Shown here piece after piece: positions 39,898 through 52,127 of a DNA stretch of 64,000 nt (its first letter is position 1; each line of letters opens with the position of its first letter). The notes beneath the pieces are model-generated. The model saw nothing but the letters and a program-made list of their open reading frames with translations. It did not search any database and was not told the origin of the DNA. Origin of the DNA: Mycolicibacterium sp. S2-37 (GTDB lineage: Bacteria; Actinomycetota; Actinomycetes; Mycobacteriales; Mycobacteriaceae). Made by a program: the position numbers and the translations under genes. The stretch spans positions 62,001 through 126,000 of the forward strand of contig NZ_JAFEVR010000008.1 in the NCBI RefSeq assembly GCF_017352375.1, read 5' to 3'.

Positions 39898-39901
<4 letters not shown>
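39083..39901 (+). CDS. ddaH: Dimethylargininase / arginine deiminase-superfamily amidinohydrolase
   Basis: A 272-residue enzyme of the guanidino-modifying superfamily that hydrolyses N-omega-methylarginines, or arginine itself, to citrulline. Substrate carboxylate and guanidine contacts lie in PDMVYAANGALV and DLLVAGNILLAG, the catalytic His in FYHLDTALAVL, and the nucleophilic Cys near the end (KGGGSVKCCTLE, Cys265 or 266). Its TGA overlaps the GTG of rocD (GTGA), so both enzymes are made together. Citrulline versus ornithine production cannot be decided by sequence alone; next to an ornithine aminotransferase an arginine-to-ornithine route is also conceivable. Confidence 0.88.
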
Positions 39902-42002
<2,101 letters not shown>

Positions 42003-42012
42003 ACAGCCGAAC

Positions 42013-42026
42013 TGGAACGTGTTCTA
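42013..42026. promoter_or_regulatory. KstR-type operator (TnnAACnnGTTnnA)
   Basis: TGGAACGTGTTCTA matches the KstR consensus TnnAACnnGTTnnA at every fixed position. It is centred about 50 bases upstream of the SDR start and 85 bases before the divergent USP gene. KstR represses cholesterol-catabolism genes in mycobacteria. Confidence 0.65.
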
Positions 42027-42104
42027 ACAACCGCGACACGGACCTTGCTGGCCGCCCCTGCACAGGACGCCTACGATCGTCAGCAATCGATCGAAGGGGA
42101 CAGC

Positions 42105-42941
42105 ATGCCGCTCGGCGTCATCATCGGATACGACGGGTCACCCGCCGCGACGGCCGCGATCGACGTGGGTGGACGGCTGCTGCCGCAGGCGCATGCCTGG
42201 GTGGCCCAGCTGTGGACGCCGCCCTTCGCCAGCGAGGCGTTGCGCCGCCGGCTGCGGGCCACCGTGCGCAGCGCAAGCGAGCTGGTCGAGCGCACCGAGG
42301 CAGAGGGCGAGCGCGAGGCTCAACGGATCGCCGCCAACGGCACCACGTTGGCCCGCGCCGCCGGCCTCGACGCGGAGCCGTTGGTCAAGCGGTCCTGGGG
42401 CGGCGAGGGCCTCGTGCTCGCGCAGCTCGCCGAGCAGGTCGGCGCCGACGTGGTGATCGTGGGATCGCGCGGACTGGGCGCCGCCCAGGCGATGTTCGGC
42501 AGCGTCTCCGACACCGCGGTGCACTACGCATCGCGCCCGACCCTGGTGGTGCCGCCGGCGCTGTTCGCCGACGAGTACGAGGCGCTGGCTGCCGGCCCGG
42601 TGATCGTCGGATCGGACGGTTCGGCAGGGGCGCACGCGGCGCTGGCCGCGGCACAACACATCTTCGCCGGACGCGAGATCGTGGTGGTGACCGTCGGCGA
42701 CGGAGAGGCCGAGACCACCGCGGGCGAGGGTGTCGTGGTCGAGCAGATCGCTCCCTCGCAGGGCGGTTCACCGAAGGCGACGGCCGAGGCGCTCGTGGGG
42801 GCGGCCGCGCACCGGCACGCCGCGGCGGTGGTGGTCGGGTCGCGTGGACGTTCGGCCGTCCGTCAGGCGCTGCTCGGCAGTGTCGCCAAGGCGACGCTGC
42901 AGTCGGCGCACCGCCCCGTGCTGGTGGTGCCCAGCGCCTGA
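42105..42941 (+). CDS. Universal stress protein, tandem USP domains
   Basis: A 278-residue protein with two UspA modules (about 1-145 and 150-278). Each starts with a hydrophobic strand and DGS (VIIGYDGSPAATAAI; VIVGSDGSAGAHAAL) and ends with the ATP-binding loop (VGSRGLGAAQAMFGSVSD; VGSRGRSAVRQALLGSVA). Likely ATP-binding and involved in dormancy or stress physiology. The ATG at 42105 follows GAAGGGGACAGC; the upstream open frame is not USP. Divergent from the mycofactocin-coupled SDR. Confidence 0.92.
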   Translation: MPLGVIIGYDGSPAATAAIDVGGRLLPQAHAWVAQLWTPPFASEALRRRLRATVRSASELVERTEAEGEREAQRIAANGTTLARAAGLDAEPLVKRSWGGEGLVLAQLAEQVGADVVIVGSRGLGAAQAMFGSVSDTAVHYASRPTLVVPPALFADEYEALAAGPVIVGSDGSAGAHAALAAAQHIFAGREIVVVTVGDGEAETTAGEGVVVEQIAPSQGGSPKATAEALVGAAAHRHAAAVVVGSRGRSAVRQALLGSVAKATLQSAHRPVLVVPSA

Positions 42942-42948
42942 CGGCGGG

Positions 42949-43779
42949 TCAGAGCGCTTCGATGATCTGCTGCCGCTTGGCGGTGTACTCCTCGTCGGTG
43001 ATGGTGCCGGTGGCCCGCAGCGTCTCCAGTTCCTGCAGCCGCTGCGCCACCGTCGGCTGGGCGGGCGCGGGCATCGGGGGCATCGGCGCGGCCGGCGCGG
43101 TCTGCGCCGGCATGTGATTCTGGGCGGCGTGTCGCACCACTGCCTGAACCTGTTCGCGGGCAGCGGGATTGGCGCGCAGATCGATCATGTTGTTCATCCC
43201 GATACCGTGCGCCTTGAGGATCTGGAGGATCTCCAGCAGCGGGCCTGCCTGCCCGGTCAGGTCGTAGGTCCGGTTGTCCTCCGCGACGGTGAATGTGGCC
43301 GGCATCAGGCCGCCGACCAGTCCGCTTCTCTCCCAGTCGATCTGGAACTCGTTGGTGGCCGGGTCGACCAGCGCGACGAGTCTGCGGTTGGTGATCATCG
43401 GCAGCCGCGAGATGGAGGCAACCACGCGGTCCTGCGCGGCGAACGGCGTCAGACCGGGCCCGCTGATCTGGAGGTCGAGCTTCACCAGCGGCTGGTCGTT
43501 GATCCGGGTGTTCGTCTCGTGGATGCCGGTGACCTGGGCCAGGGCGAGTACGCCGCGGGCCTCGAGTTCAGCGGTCTTGGCCGCCGAGTGCGCGCCGAAA
43601 CTGGTCATCGCCAGCGCGATGAGCACGTCGGCGGCGGTGATCACCAGACCCCACCAGAACATCCACTTCATCATCGGGTCCGCGCCGGCGAGGAAATAGA
43701 TGGTGAGGAAGATCGGACCGACGATGCCGCACAGCAGCACGAAGGCCTGGATGCGTAGGTAGCGCCAGAAGGTGGACAC
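42949..43779 (-). CDS. SHOCT-domain membrane protein
   Basis: A 276-residue protein with two predicted transmembrane helices near the N terminus (VLLCGIVGPIFLTIYFLAG and WWGLVITAADVLIALAM), a central soluble region of unknown fold, a proline/alanine linker (APMPPMPAPAQP), and a C-terminal SHOCT segment (RLQELETLRATGTITDEEY). SHOCT modules often mediate oligomerisation. GTG at 43779 with AGGAG 7 bases upstream; earlier codons possible. No function can be assigned. Converges with the USP gene, 7 bases apart. Confidence 0.82.
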   Translation of the reverse strand: MSTFWRYLRIQAFVLLCGIVGPIFLTIYFLAGADPMMKWMFWWGLVITAADVLIALAMTSFGAHSAAKTAELEARGVLALAQVTGIHETNTRINDQPLVKLDLQISGPGLTPFAAQDRVVASISRLPMITNRRLVALVDPATNEFQIDWERSGLVGGLMPATFTVAEDNRTYDLTGQAGPLLEILQILKAHGIGMNNMIDLRANPAAREQVQAVVRHAAQNHMPAQTAPAAPMPPMPAPAQPTVAQRLQELETLRATGTITDEEYTAKRQQIIEAL

Positions 43780-43847
43780 GGCGATGCTCCTGTCGTTCGC
43801 GACGGCGCACACAGCGTAGCGCCATCACCGACCTCGAGCGGAGTACT

Positions 43848-44666
43848 TCAGCCCCCGGCGACCGACAGCTGGTTGGCCGCGGGCGCGGCGCCGATGAGCT
43901 GGTAGAGCGGCGATGTCCACGAGTAGCCGCCGGCAGACGACCTGGCGTAGCTGGTGTGGACGGCGACGGCCGCCGGGTTCATCGTGTCCTCGGCGTCCGG
44001 GTTGTAGTCACACACGGCGTCGCCGAGGTCGCACACGCTGACGGTGCGTGCCGCGACGTCCAGCGGCAGCGGCGCGGGCGCGTGCGCGAGGATCGGCCAG
44101 TCCTGCGCGACGCCCTTGCCTGCGCCGGGCACGGAGGTGACCGAACCCAGGTTGTAGGTGGCGTCGGTCGGCAACCGGTCGCCGTCGGCGACCAGCAGCG
44201 CCGCGGCCAGATTGGGGCTGGGGGCGAATGCCTGCAGATTGCGGTGCACCACCATCGCACCCTGCGAGTAGCCGGCGAGCACGACCTTGCTCGTGGGGCA
44301 GCGCTGCACGAACGCGTTGTATTGGGCGTTCAGCGCGGCGGTGCCGGCGTCGACGCTGTTGATGAAGCCCGCCCAGCCGAGAATGCTGTCGTCGACGGGA
44401 ACCGGCGTCGCGGGGTAGTTGACGGCCTCGGCGGTCATGGTGCGGCCGTCGCGCTGGACCAGACGCTGCAGATCCTGCATCGAGTTGAACACGACGCGGC
44501 CCATCCCGTCGTTCATCGTCACCTCGGCGCCACGCTCACCCGATCCGGCGGCACCGATCCAGTGCAGATCGGGGCAGTCCAGCTGAGCTCCGGCAGTTCC
44601 CGCGGTGACAAGTGTGGACCCGGCCATGGCGATGGCGCCGGCCAGCACAGCGATACGACGAAACAC
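43848..44666 (-). CDS. Secreted cutinase-family serine esterase
   Basis: A 272-residue exported alpha/beta-hydrolase. Signal peptide residues 1-27 (ending TAGAQ). The nucleophile elbow is VLAGYSQGAMVV, the acid probably the Asp in VCDLGDAVCDYNPD and the His in AVHTSYAR; cysteines in DCPDLHW, QRCPTSK and the VCD pairs form the usual disulfides. Mycobacterial homologues are lipases, esterases or phospholipases rather than true cutinases. Lies between the SHOCT gene and the tuf terminator; monocistronic as far as can be seen. Confidence 0.92.
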   Translation of the reverse strand: MFRRIAVLAGAIAMAGSTLVTAGTAGAQLDCPDLHWIGAAGSGERGAEVTMNDGMGRVVFNSMQDLQRLVQRDGRTMTAEAVNYPATPVPVDDSILGWAGFINSVDAGTAALNAQYNAFVQRCPTSKVVLAGYSQGAMVVHRNLQAFAPSPNLAAALLVADGDRLPTDATYNLGSVTSVPGAGKGVAQDWPILAHAPAPLPLDVAARTVSVCDLGDAVCDYNPDAEDTMNPAAVAVHTSYARSSAGGYSWTSPLYQLIGAAPAANQLSVAGG

Positions 44667-44761
44667 GAACCCCGACCTCTCTCGGCCGTGACACGGCCAC
44701 TGCCAGGTTCATCGCCGCACCGGCCGACCGCGTTACCCGTGCGCGCCCACATCGACGAAAA

Positions 44762-44789
44762 CGGCGCCCACCCCAGGGGGTGAGCGCCG
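44762..44789 (-). terminator. Intrinsic terminator of the str operon (after tuf)
   Basis: Stem CGGCGC/GCGCCG plus CACCC/GGGTG with one mismatch, then TTTTCG on the minus strand. It starts 16 bases after the tuf stop. Confidence 0.85.
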
Positions 44790-44805
44790 CTTCGGCGTAC
44801 TGGTG

Positions 44806-45996
<1,191 letters not shown>

Positions 45997-46090
45997 TTCT
46001 GTGTCCTCCTGGACTTGTTGGTGCTCTGTTACAGCAGATATCTAGAGCAGTGATTGGTTTGTTCAGTTGTGGTCGTACGAGAACACCGAC

Positions 46091-48196
46091 CTACTGGCCG
46101 GTGGCCTTCGCAATGATCTCCTTCGCCACGTTCGCCGGAACTTCGGCGTACGAGTCGAACACCATGGAGTAGTTGGCCCGGCCCTGGGTCTTCGACCGAA
46201 GGTCGCCGACATAGCCGAACATCTCCGACAGCGGCACCTGCGCCTTGACGACGCGAGCACCGGCCCGCTCCTCCATGGCCTGGATCTGACCACGGCGGGA
46301 GTTCAGATCGCCGATCACTTCACCCATGTAGTCCTCGGGTGTGGTCACCTCGACGGCCATGATGGGCTCGAGGATCACCGGCTGAGCCGCCTGGGCGGCC
46401 TTCTTCAGCGCCTGCGAACCCGCCACCTTGAACGCCATTTCCGACGAGTCGACCTCGTGGTAGGCACCGTCGAGCAGCGTGAGTTTGAGGTTCACCAGCG
46501 GATAGCCGGCCAGCACGCCGTACTGCATGGCGTCCTGCGCACCGGCGTCCACCGACGGGATGTACTCGCGCGGGATGCGGCCACCGGTGACCTTGTTCTC
46601 GAACTCGTAGGTCGCACCGTCCTCGCCGCTGAACGGCTCGAGGCTGATGATGACCTTCGCGAACTGGCCAGAGCCACCCGTCTGCTTCTTGTGGGTGAAC
46701 TCGACCTTCTCCACCGGACGGCGGATGGTCTCGCGGTAGGCCACCTGCGGCTTGCCGACATTGGCCTCGACCTTGAACTCGCGACGCATGCGGTCGACCA
46801 GGATGTCGAGGTGCAGCTCGCCCATACCGCCGATGACGGTCTGACCGGTCTCATCGTCCTGGTGGACCTTGAACGTCGGGTCCTCTTCGGCCAGCTTCTG
46901 GATCGCTGTGCCGAGCTTCTCCTGGTCGCTCTTGGTCTTCGGCTCGATGGCCACCTCGATCACCGGATCGGGGAAGGTCATCGACTCGAGCACGATCTGC
47001 TGGTTCGGATCGCTCAGGGTGTCGCCGGTGGTGGTGTCCTTGAGGCCGATGACGGCGTAGATGTGCCCGGCCGACGCCCGCTCCACCGGGTTCTCCTTGT
47101 TGGAGTGCATCTGGAACAGCTTGCCCAGCCGCTCCTTCTTGCCCTTGGTGGCGTTGATGACCTGGCTGCCGGACTCGACGGTGCCCGAGTAGACGCGCAC
47201 GTAGGTCAGCTTGCCGAAGAACGGGTGCGTGGCCACCTTGAACGCCAGCCCCGAGAACGGCTCGTCGACCGACGGATTACGTGTGACGACCTCGTCCTCC
47301 TTGCCGGGCACGTGGCCTTCGGCAGGCGGGACGTCGAGCGGCGAGGGCAGGTAGTCGATGACCGCGTCCAGCATGGGCTGCACGCCCTTGTTCTTGAACG
47401 CGCTGCCGCACAGCACGAGGTAGGCCTCGGAGTTGATGGTCAGCTTGCGCAGCGCACCCTTGATCTCTGCGACGGTGAGCTCCTCGCCGCCGAGGTACTT
47501 CTCCAGCAGCGCTTCGTCGGTCTCGGCGGCCGCCTCGATCAGCTTGAAGCGGTACTCCTCGGCACGCTCCTGCAGATCGGCCGGGATGTCGACGACGTCG
47601 TACTTCTCGCCGAGCTTCGCTTCCGCGCTCCAGACCTTGGCCTTCATCTCGACCAGGTCGACGACGCCGGTGAAGTCACCCTCCGCGCCGATCGGCAGCT
47701 GGATCGGGATGACGTTGGCGCCGAGGCGCTCCTCCATGGTGCGCACGGAGAAGTAGAAGTCCGCGCCGAGCTTGTCCATCTTGTTGACGAAGCAGATACG
47801 CGGAACGTTGTACTTGTCCGCCTGCCGCCAGACCTGCTCGGACTGCGGCTCCACACCCTCCTTGCCGTCGAACACGGCGACGGCACCGTCGAGCACGCGC
47901 AGGCTGCGCTCCACCTCGACGGTGAAGTCGACGTGGCCGGGGGTGTCGATCAGGTTGATCTGGTTGTCGTTCCAGAAGCACGTGGTGGCCGCGGAGGTGA
48001 TGGTGATCCCCCGCTCCTGCTCCTGCTCCATCCAGTCCATGGTCGCGGCGCCATCGTGGACCTCACCGATCTTGTAGCTGATACCGGTGTAGTAGAGGAT
48101 GCGCTCGGTCGTGGTCGTCTTGCCGGCGTCGATGTGCGCCATGATGCCGATGTTGCGAACCTTGTTCAGGTCGGTCAACACGTCCTTCTGTGCCAC
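46091..48196 (-). CDS. fusA: Elongation factor G
   Basis: A 701-residue translocase. G motifs: [29 protein letters not shown], and [12 protein letters not shown]; domain IV and V follow with [20 protein letters not shown] and [17 protein letters not shown] start at 48196 gives the mycobacterial length; the frame is open upstream to 48250 but is not conserved. Switch I ([15 protein letters not shown]) has Cys where I recall Thr in M. tuberculosis, probably neutral. Long plus-strand open frames across it are antisense shadows. Confidence 0.98.
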   Translation of the reverse strand: MAQKDVLTDLNKVRNIGIMAHIDAGKTTTTERILYYTGISYKIGEVHDGAATMDWMEQEQERGITITSAATTCFWNDNQINLIDTPGHVDFTVEVERSLRVLDGAVAVFDGKEGVEPQSEQVWRQADKYNVPRICFVNKMDKLGADFYFSVRTMEERLGANVIPIQLPIGAEGDFTGVVDLVEMKAKVWSAEAKLGEKYDVVDIPADLQERAEEYRFKLIEAAAETDEALLEKYLGGEELTVAEIKGALRKLTINSEAYLVLCGSAFKNKGVQPMLDAVIDYLPSPLDVPPAEGHVPGKEDEVVTRNPSVDEPFSGLAFKVATHPFFGKLTYVRVYSGTVESGSQVINATKGKKERLGKLFQMHSNKENPVERASAGHIYAVIGLKDTTTGDTLSDPNQQIVLESMTFPDPVIEVAIEPKTKSDQEKLGTAIQKLAEEDPTFKVHQDDETGQTVIGGMGELHLDILVDRMRREFKVEANVGKPQVAYRETIRRPVEKVEFTHKKQTGGSGQFAKVIISLEPFSGEDGATYEFENKVTGGRIPREYIPSVDAGAQDAMQYGVLAGYPLVNLKLTLLDGAYHEVDSSEMAFKVAGSQALKKAAQAAQPVILEPIMAVEVTTPEDYMGEVIGDLNSRRGQIQAMEERAGARVVKAQVPLSEMFGYVGDLRSKTQGRANYSMVFDSYAEVPANVAKEIIAKATGQ

Positions 48197-48265
48197 AGAA
48201 GTCTTCTCTTTCGCTTGGTAGTTGCTGTTGTCTGTACGCCCCGGCAACACCGCCGGGGCGTCACG

Positions 48266-48736
48266 TCACCAGCGGTAGTGCGCGAAGGCGCGGTTGGCCT
48301 CGGCCATCTTGTGGGTGTCCTCACGCCGTTTGACGGCGGCACCCAGACCATTGCTGGCATCGAGGATCTCGTTGGCCAGACGCTCGATCATGGTCTTCTC
48401 GCGGCGGGCCTTGGAGAAGCTGACCAGCCAGCGCAGCGCCAGCGTGACCGAACGCTCCGGCCGCACCTCGACGGGCACCTGGTAGGTGGCGCCGCCGACG
48501 CGACGGCTGCGGACCTCGAGCGCGGGCTTGACGTTGTCCATGGCGCGCTTGAGCGTCACCACCGGATCGGTGCCCGTCTTGTCCCGGGCCTGCTCGAGTG
48601 CACCATAAACAATGCGCTCTGCCAGCGATTTCTTCCCGTCCAGCAGCACCTTGTTCACCAGCTGGGTGACCAGCTGCGAACCGTAGACCGGGTCGTTGAC
48701 CAGCGGACGCTTGGGTGCGGGCCCCTTACGCGGCAT
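48266..48736 (-). CDS. rpsG: 30S ribosomal protein S7
   Basis: A 156-residue S7 that nucleates assembly of the 30S head. Begins [20 protein letters not shown] and has [20 protein letters not shown] and the C-terminal AHYRW. Its ATG overlaps the rpsL stop by one base (TGATG). In E. coli S7 regulates the str operon. Confidence 0.98.
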   Translation of the reverse strand: MPRKGPAPKRPLVNDPVYGSQLVTQLVNKVLLDGKKSLAERIVYGALEQARDKTGTDPVVTLKRAMDNVKPALEVRSRRVGGATYQVPVEVRPERSVTLALRWLVSFSKARREKTMIERLANEILDASNGLGAAVKRREDTHKMAEANRAFAHYRW

Positions 48737-49110
48737 CAGCTCTTCTCCTTCTTCGCGCCGTAACGGCTGCGCGCCTGCTTGCGGTTCTTGACGCCCTGGG
48801 TGTCCAGCGAACCGCGGATGATCTTGTAGCGAACGCCCGGCAGATCCTTCACACGACCGCCGCGCACCAGCACCATCGAGTGCTCCTGCAGGTTGTGGCC
48901 CTCACCCGGGATGTAGGCGGTGACCTCGACCTGGCTGGTCAGCTTCACGCGCGCGACCTTGCGAAGCGCCGAGTTGGGCTTCTTCGGGGTCGTGGTGTAC
49001 ACGCGGGTGCACACGCCGCGACGCTGCGGGCTGCCTTTGAGGGCCGCGGTCTTCACCTTGGCGATCTTGTCGCGGCGCCCCTTGCGGACCAGCTGCTGGA
49101 TGGTTGGCAT
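48736..49110 (-). CDS. rpsL: 30S ribosomal protein S12
   Basis: A 124-residue S12 of the decoding centre. The two streptomycin-related lysines are wild type: Lys43 in [13 protein letters not shown] and Lys88 in [10 protein letters not shown], so no classical rpsL resistance substitution is present. Begins [20 protein letters not shown]. First gene of the str operon, after a long leader. Confidence 0.98.
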
Positions 49111-49392
49111 GTACCGGCTTTCTGTGTTGCTCTGCTGTGTGGTGGCTCTGTACTGCTCGGTCGTTCTCTGAAGTCTCTGTACTGCTGTTTCGGCCCGCTA
49201 GCGTCCCCCGCGTCCGGGCGTGTCGCACCCGCCTGCACCCGATCGTTTCCGATGCGTGGTAGACATGCGAAGTCGCCCGGCGTGTGGCCATGCTGTCCGG
49301 TGTGAACCGGCGCATGCGCCTCGACGGCCAGGCACGATCCCCCACGATACCAGGATGGTCCGCGCCACTCCAAAATCCGTCCCGAGGACGGA
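49111..49392 (-). promoter_or_regulatory. rpsL: Promoter and long leader of the rpsL (str) operon
   Basis: Minus-strand TTGGAG (49368-49373) and TATCGT (49344-49349), 18 bases apart; transcription is expected near 49337, giving a leader of about 227 bases. The leader contains a CCGGT/ACCGG hairpin (49298-49311) and a 12-base direct repeat (49146 and 49175). No gene is seen. Confidence 0.55.
49146..49186. repeat. 12-bp direct repeat in the rpsL leader
   Basis: CTCTGTACTGCT occurs exactly twice, at 49146-49157 and 49175-49186, 29 bases apart (AGCAGTACAGAG on the transcript). Confidence 0.85.
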
Positions 49393-50043
49393 TCAGCCGA
49401 GCTCGGCCCCGACCCCGGAGCGGCGTTCCATCCCCGCGGCCAGCCGCAGCACCATGTCGGTGAACACCCCGTCGGTGTCGATGCCGTTCATCACCCCGGT
49501 CATCTCGAGCAGGACGAATCCGTGCATGGCCGACCAGAACTCCAGCGCCGCGTAGAACGCGTCCTCGCCCTGCAGCCCGTAGGAGGCGAGCACCTCGATG
49601 ACCGGCGCGGCCGCAGCTCGGGTGGCGTCGGTGAACTCAGGATCGTCGCCGCCGAGCGGCATCCGCGTGAACGCGGAGTAGCGGCCCGGATGGTGGTGGG
49701 CGTAACTGCGGTAGGCACTGGCCACGACCATCACCGCATCGTCGCGGGTACGGCCCTGACCGACGGTGTTGAGCATCGCGATGATGTCGGCTACCACCCG
49801 CATCCGCACGGTGCGGCGCAGGTCGTCGAGGCTGTGCACGTGGTTGTACAGCGACGGCCCCTTGGTTCCCAGCTGGGTGGCCAGGGCGTTGATCGTCAGC
49901 GCGTCCCAGCCCTCGCGGTCCAGGAACGTCAGTGCCGCATTCACGATGGATTCACGGCTGAGCCGGCCGGTGCGCGCAGGACTGCGGACCCGACCCCCCT
50001 GTGGCTCGGGCCGAGCTGGCATGTCCGGTCCACCCTTCGTCAT
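49393..50043 (-). CDS. TetR family transcriptional regulator (WHG-type C-terminal domain)
   Basis: A 216-residue TetR protein. Helix-turn-helix at about 30-75: SRESIVNAALTFLDREGWDA, then LATQLGTKGPSLYNHVHSLD. The C-terminal domain contains EFWSAMHGFVLLEMTG, typical of the WHG/TetR_C_33 group. ATG at 50043 or an internal ATG at 50022. Same strand as and just upstream of rpsL, as for Rv0681 in M. tuberculosis. Target genes unknown. Confidence 0.92.
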   Translation of the reverse strand: MTKGGPDMPARPEPQGGRVRSPARTGRLSRESIVNAALTFLDREGWDALTINALATQLGTKGPSLYNHVHSLDDLRRTVRMRVVADIIAMLNTVGQGRTRDDAVMVVASAYRSYAHHHPGRYSAFTRMPLGGDDPEFTDATRAAAAPVIEVLASYGLQGEDAFYAALEFWSAMHGFVLLEMTGVMNGIDTDGVFTDMVLRLAAGMERRSGVGAELG

Positions 50044-50099
50044 CGCCGACCCGCGAAGGGGTCAGCGATGAACTCTAGCCCTCACACGCGGGCCGCCGT

Positions 50100-50639
50100 T
50101 CAGTTCACCCGCTCCTGGCTGAGCTGGGCGAGCTGCTCGGTGATCGTGCACAGGTCGGGCAGCATCGCCGGGTTCATGGTTTGGATCGACCAGGTGATGA
50201 CGTCCCCGCCCTTGGCGACATAGATGCTGCACGCGTTGGGGTCGGACGCCTTGAAGCCGGTGTTGCCGTCGACCGACAGCTCGGTCAGGGTGCGGCCGGC
50301 CTGTTCCTCGAGTTCGCGTTCGGTGGTCATGTCGCTGCCCCGGTACCACCACGTGGAGATGCCCATACCCGCACCGAACGTGCCGATCATGGTGTCCTCC
50401 TGCCAGAAGCAGCCGACGTCGGCGTCCACGACCTTGGTGAACATCTTCATCCCGACCGCCTCGGTGATGTCCTCGTCGCTCACCCCGTTGCAGTCGCCAC
50501 TCTCGAATCCGCTCGCGACCGTGGGCGTGTCGGGCCCGGCCTGCCGCGGCGCATCGTCCCCGCAGCCCGCCAACGCGAGGGCGGCCAGGATCAGGAATCC
50601 GGCGACGGTTCTCGGTGACCTATTCACAGGGCCACTCAC
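50100..50639 (-). CDS. DUF3558 lipoprotein
   Basis: A 179-residue predicted lipoprotein: signal peptide with lipobox ALAGC near residue 26, then a DUF3558 domain with conserved cysteines (SGDCNGVSD, DVGCFWQE, NACSIYV, LPDLCTI). Function of the family is unknown; members are common in actinobacterial envelopes. Its start overlaps the stop of the next DUF3558 gene by 4 bases, so the two are made together and may form a heteromer. Confidence 0.85.
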   Translation of the reverse strand: MSGPVNRSPRTVAGFLILAALALAGCGDDAPRQAGPDTPTVASGFESGDCNGVSDEDITEAVGMKMFTKVVDADVGCFWQEDTMIGTFGAGMGISTWWYRGSDMTTERELEEQAGRTLTELSVDGNTGFKASDPNACSIYVAKGGDVITWSIQTMNPAMLPDLCTITEQLAQLSQERVN

Positions 50640-51178
50640 ATGTCCGAGGACAACGTGGCCGACAACAGCTTCTCGGCATCCGCGCAGGCATCTTCGTTCT
50701 CCTTACCGCGCAACTGCACCCACCAGCTGAGTACCCCCGGACCGGCCGCCGCAGTCACCGAGCAGACAGATGGTCCGGCGGCGTTGCGGGCGATGAAGGC
50801 GGGGTGACGCTGGATGACGGTGTCGGTCACCTCGGCGTCCCGTTCGACGGCCAGGGCGCGCTCGCGCGCGAGCGTGCCGCTTTTGAACCAGGAGAACGTC
50901 ACGTCGACCATGTCCTGCCCGCGGGCCAGGACGTACTGGCAGACCGCGCCGCTGTAGGGGCGGAGCACCTCGTCGGCGCCGAGCACCTCCGCGACGGTCG
51001 AGTCCTCGAGCAGTCCGCAGCGGTTGTCGACGTAGCCGTAGTTGCGGTCCGGGTCGGGGACGTCGGGCGCCCCCTTCTGGGCCGTTCCGGTCACGGTGTT
51101 CGCACACCCCGACGCGGCCACCGTCGCGGTGACCGCCACAGCCAAGAGCACACCGCCACGGGTGACACGTCGACGCAT
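50636..51178 (-). CDS. DUF3558 lipoprotein, second copy
   Basis: A 180-residue predicted lipoprotein with lipobox AASGC near residue 25, followed by DNRCGLLEDSTVAEVLGA and cysteine-containing strands (GAVCQYVLARG, SVCSVTAAAG) as in DUF3558 proteins. Upstream partner of the 50100-50639 gene in a two-gene operon (4-base overlap). Divergent from the DUF3060 pair. No function known. Confidence 0.85.
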   Translation of the reverse strand: MRRRVTRGGVLLAVAVTATVAASGCANTVTGTAQKGAPDVPDPDRNYGYVDNRCGLLEDSTVAEVLGADEVLRPYSGAVCQYVLARGQDMVDVTFSWFKSGTLARERALAVERDAEVTDTVIQRHPAFIARNAAGPSVCSVTAAAGPGVLSWWVQLRGKENEDACADAEKLLSATLSSDM

Positions 51179-51315
51179 CGTCGCTAACGGTACCGAGCAC
51201 CGGCGCAGTTAGCGACCGCTGCGCGCAGCGTGAGCAGAACGACCGAAGGCCGTCACCGCCGAACACCGGCCACGTACGCTGCTTCACATCGGCACGGCAG
51301 TGAGGGGATACGACA

Positions 51316-51675
51316 GTGCGATCGATCGCGGTGGGTTTCGTCGTCCTGTGCGCACTCGCCCTCGTGGGGGCACCCGGCGCCTCGGCGAAGAACGGTGACA
51401 CCCACATCACCGGACAGGGTCTCGTGCAGACGATCGACTGCCACGACTCCACCCTGCACGTCAACGGCGCTGGAAATCAGGTCTTCGCGCTGGGCTCCTG
51501 CTGGGCCATCACGACGCAGGGCTCGGGGAACATCGTGATCGCCGACAACGTCGTCAATGACATCACCGTCTACGGGTGGGACCAGACCGTGTTCTACAAG
51601 ACCGGCGACCCCATCCTGTGGGACCGCGGGCGGGAACTGGGCATGACGAACCGGATCGGTCGGGTGCCGGCGTGA
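51316..51675 (+). CDS. DUF3060 secreted protein
   Basis: A 119-residue exported protein: signal peptide residues 1-24 (ending ASAKN) and a repetitive beta-strand region (VQTIDCHDSTLHVNGAGNQV, GSGNIVIADNVVNDITVYGW) of the mycobacterial DUF3060 family. GTG start with GAGGGGA upstream. Its stop overlaps a possible start of the next gene. By family and opposite orientation to rpsL it corresponds to Rv0680c. Confidence 0.85.
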   Translation: MRSIAVGFVVLCALALVGAPGASAKNGDTHITGQGLVQTIDCHDSTLHVNGAGNQVFALGSCWAITTQGSGNIVIADNVVNDITVYGWDQTVFYKTGDPILWDRGRELGMTNRIGRVPA

Positions 51676-51704
51676 CGCGAACGGCGACGAGGAGTCGAGA
51701 CGTC

Positions 51705-52127
51705 ATGTCGATCGGGTCCGCGCGGCTCGTCGGTGTGTGCGCCGTGGCGCTGGCGACGGTCGGTCTGACCGGCTGCGGCTCGCAGAGTACGGACACCAAC
51801 ACCCCGACGGCGACGGCAGGGACGTCGGGCGCGCAGGTCGAGGTCGGCAACACCATCAACTACGGATCGGTCGGCACCACCGCCGAGGTGGACTGCGCCG
51901 ACGGCAAGTCGCTCAACGTCGGCGGCTCGAACAACAAGCTGACCGTGACCGGCACGTGCGCGAACGTCAACATCGGCGGGACCGACAACACGATCACGTT
52001 CACCCGGGTCGACAGCGAGATCACCGTCGTCGGGCTGAACAACACGGTCACCTACGCCGACGGGGAGCCGAAGATCCAGGACCTCGGCGCGAACAACACC
52101 ATCTCCAAAGGCGGCGTCGCCCCTTAA
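51705..52127 (+). CDS. DUF3060 lipoprotein
   Basis: A 140-residue predicted lipoprotein (lipobox GLTGC near residue 24) followed by a Thr-rich linker and short beta repeats in the DUF3060 pattern (GGSNNKLTVTGTCANVNIGG, VVGLNNTVTY, LGANNTISKGG), suggesting a small parallel beta-solenoid. ATG at 51705 has GAGGAG 12 bases upstream; a GTG at 51672 overlapping the previous stop is an alternative. Corresponds to Rv0679c. Converges with echA5, overlapping by 4 bases. Confidence 0.85.
   Translation: MSIGSARLVGVCAVALATVGLTGCGSQSTDTNTPTATAGTSGAQVEVGNTINYGSVGTTAEVDCADGKSLNVGGSNNKLTVTGTCANVNIGGTDNTITFTRVDSEITVVGLNNTVTYADGEPKIQDLGANNTISKGGVAP

Noticed and set aside
46067..48763. 898-codon plus-strand open frame
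   Set aside because: It is antisense to fusA and rpsG; long antisense frames are expected in GC-rich coding DNA, and its Leu/Val/Asp/His-rich composition has no domain.
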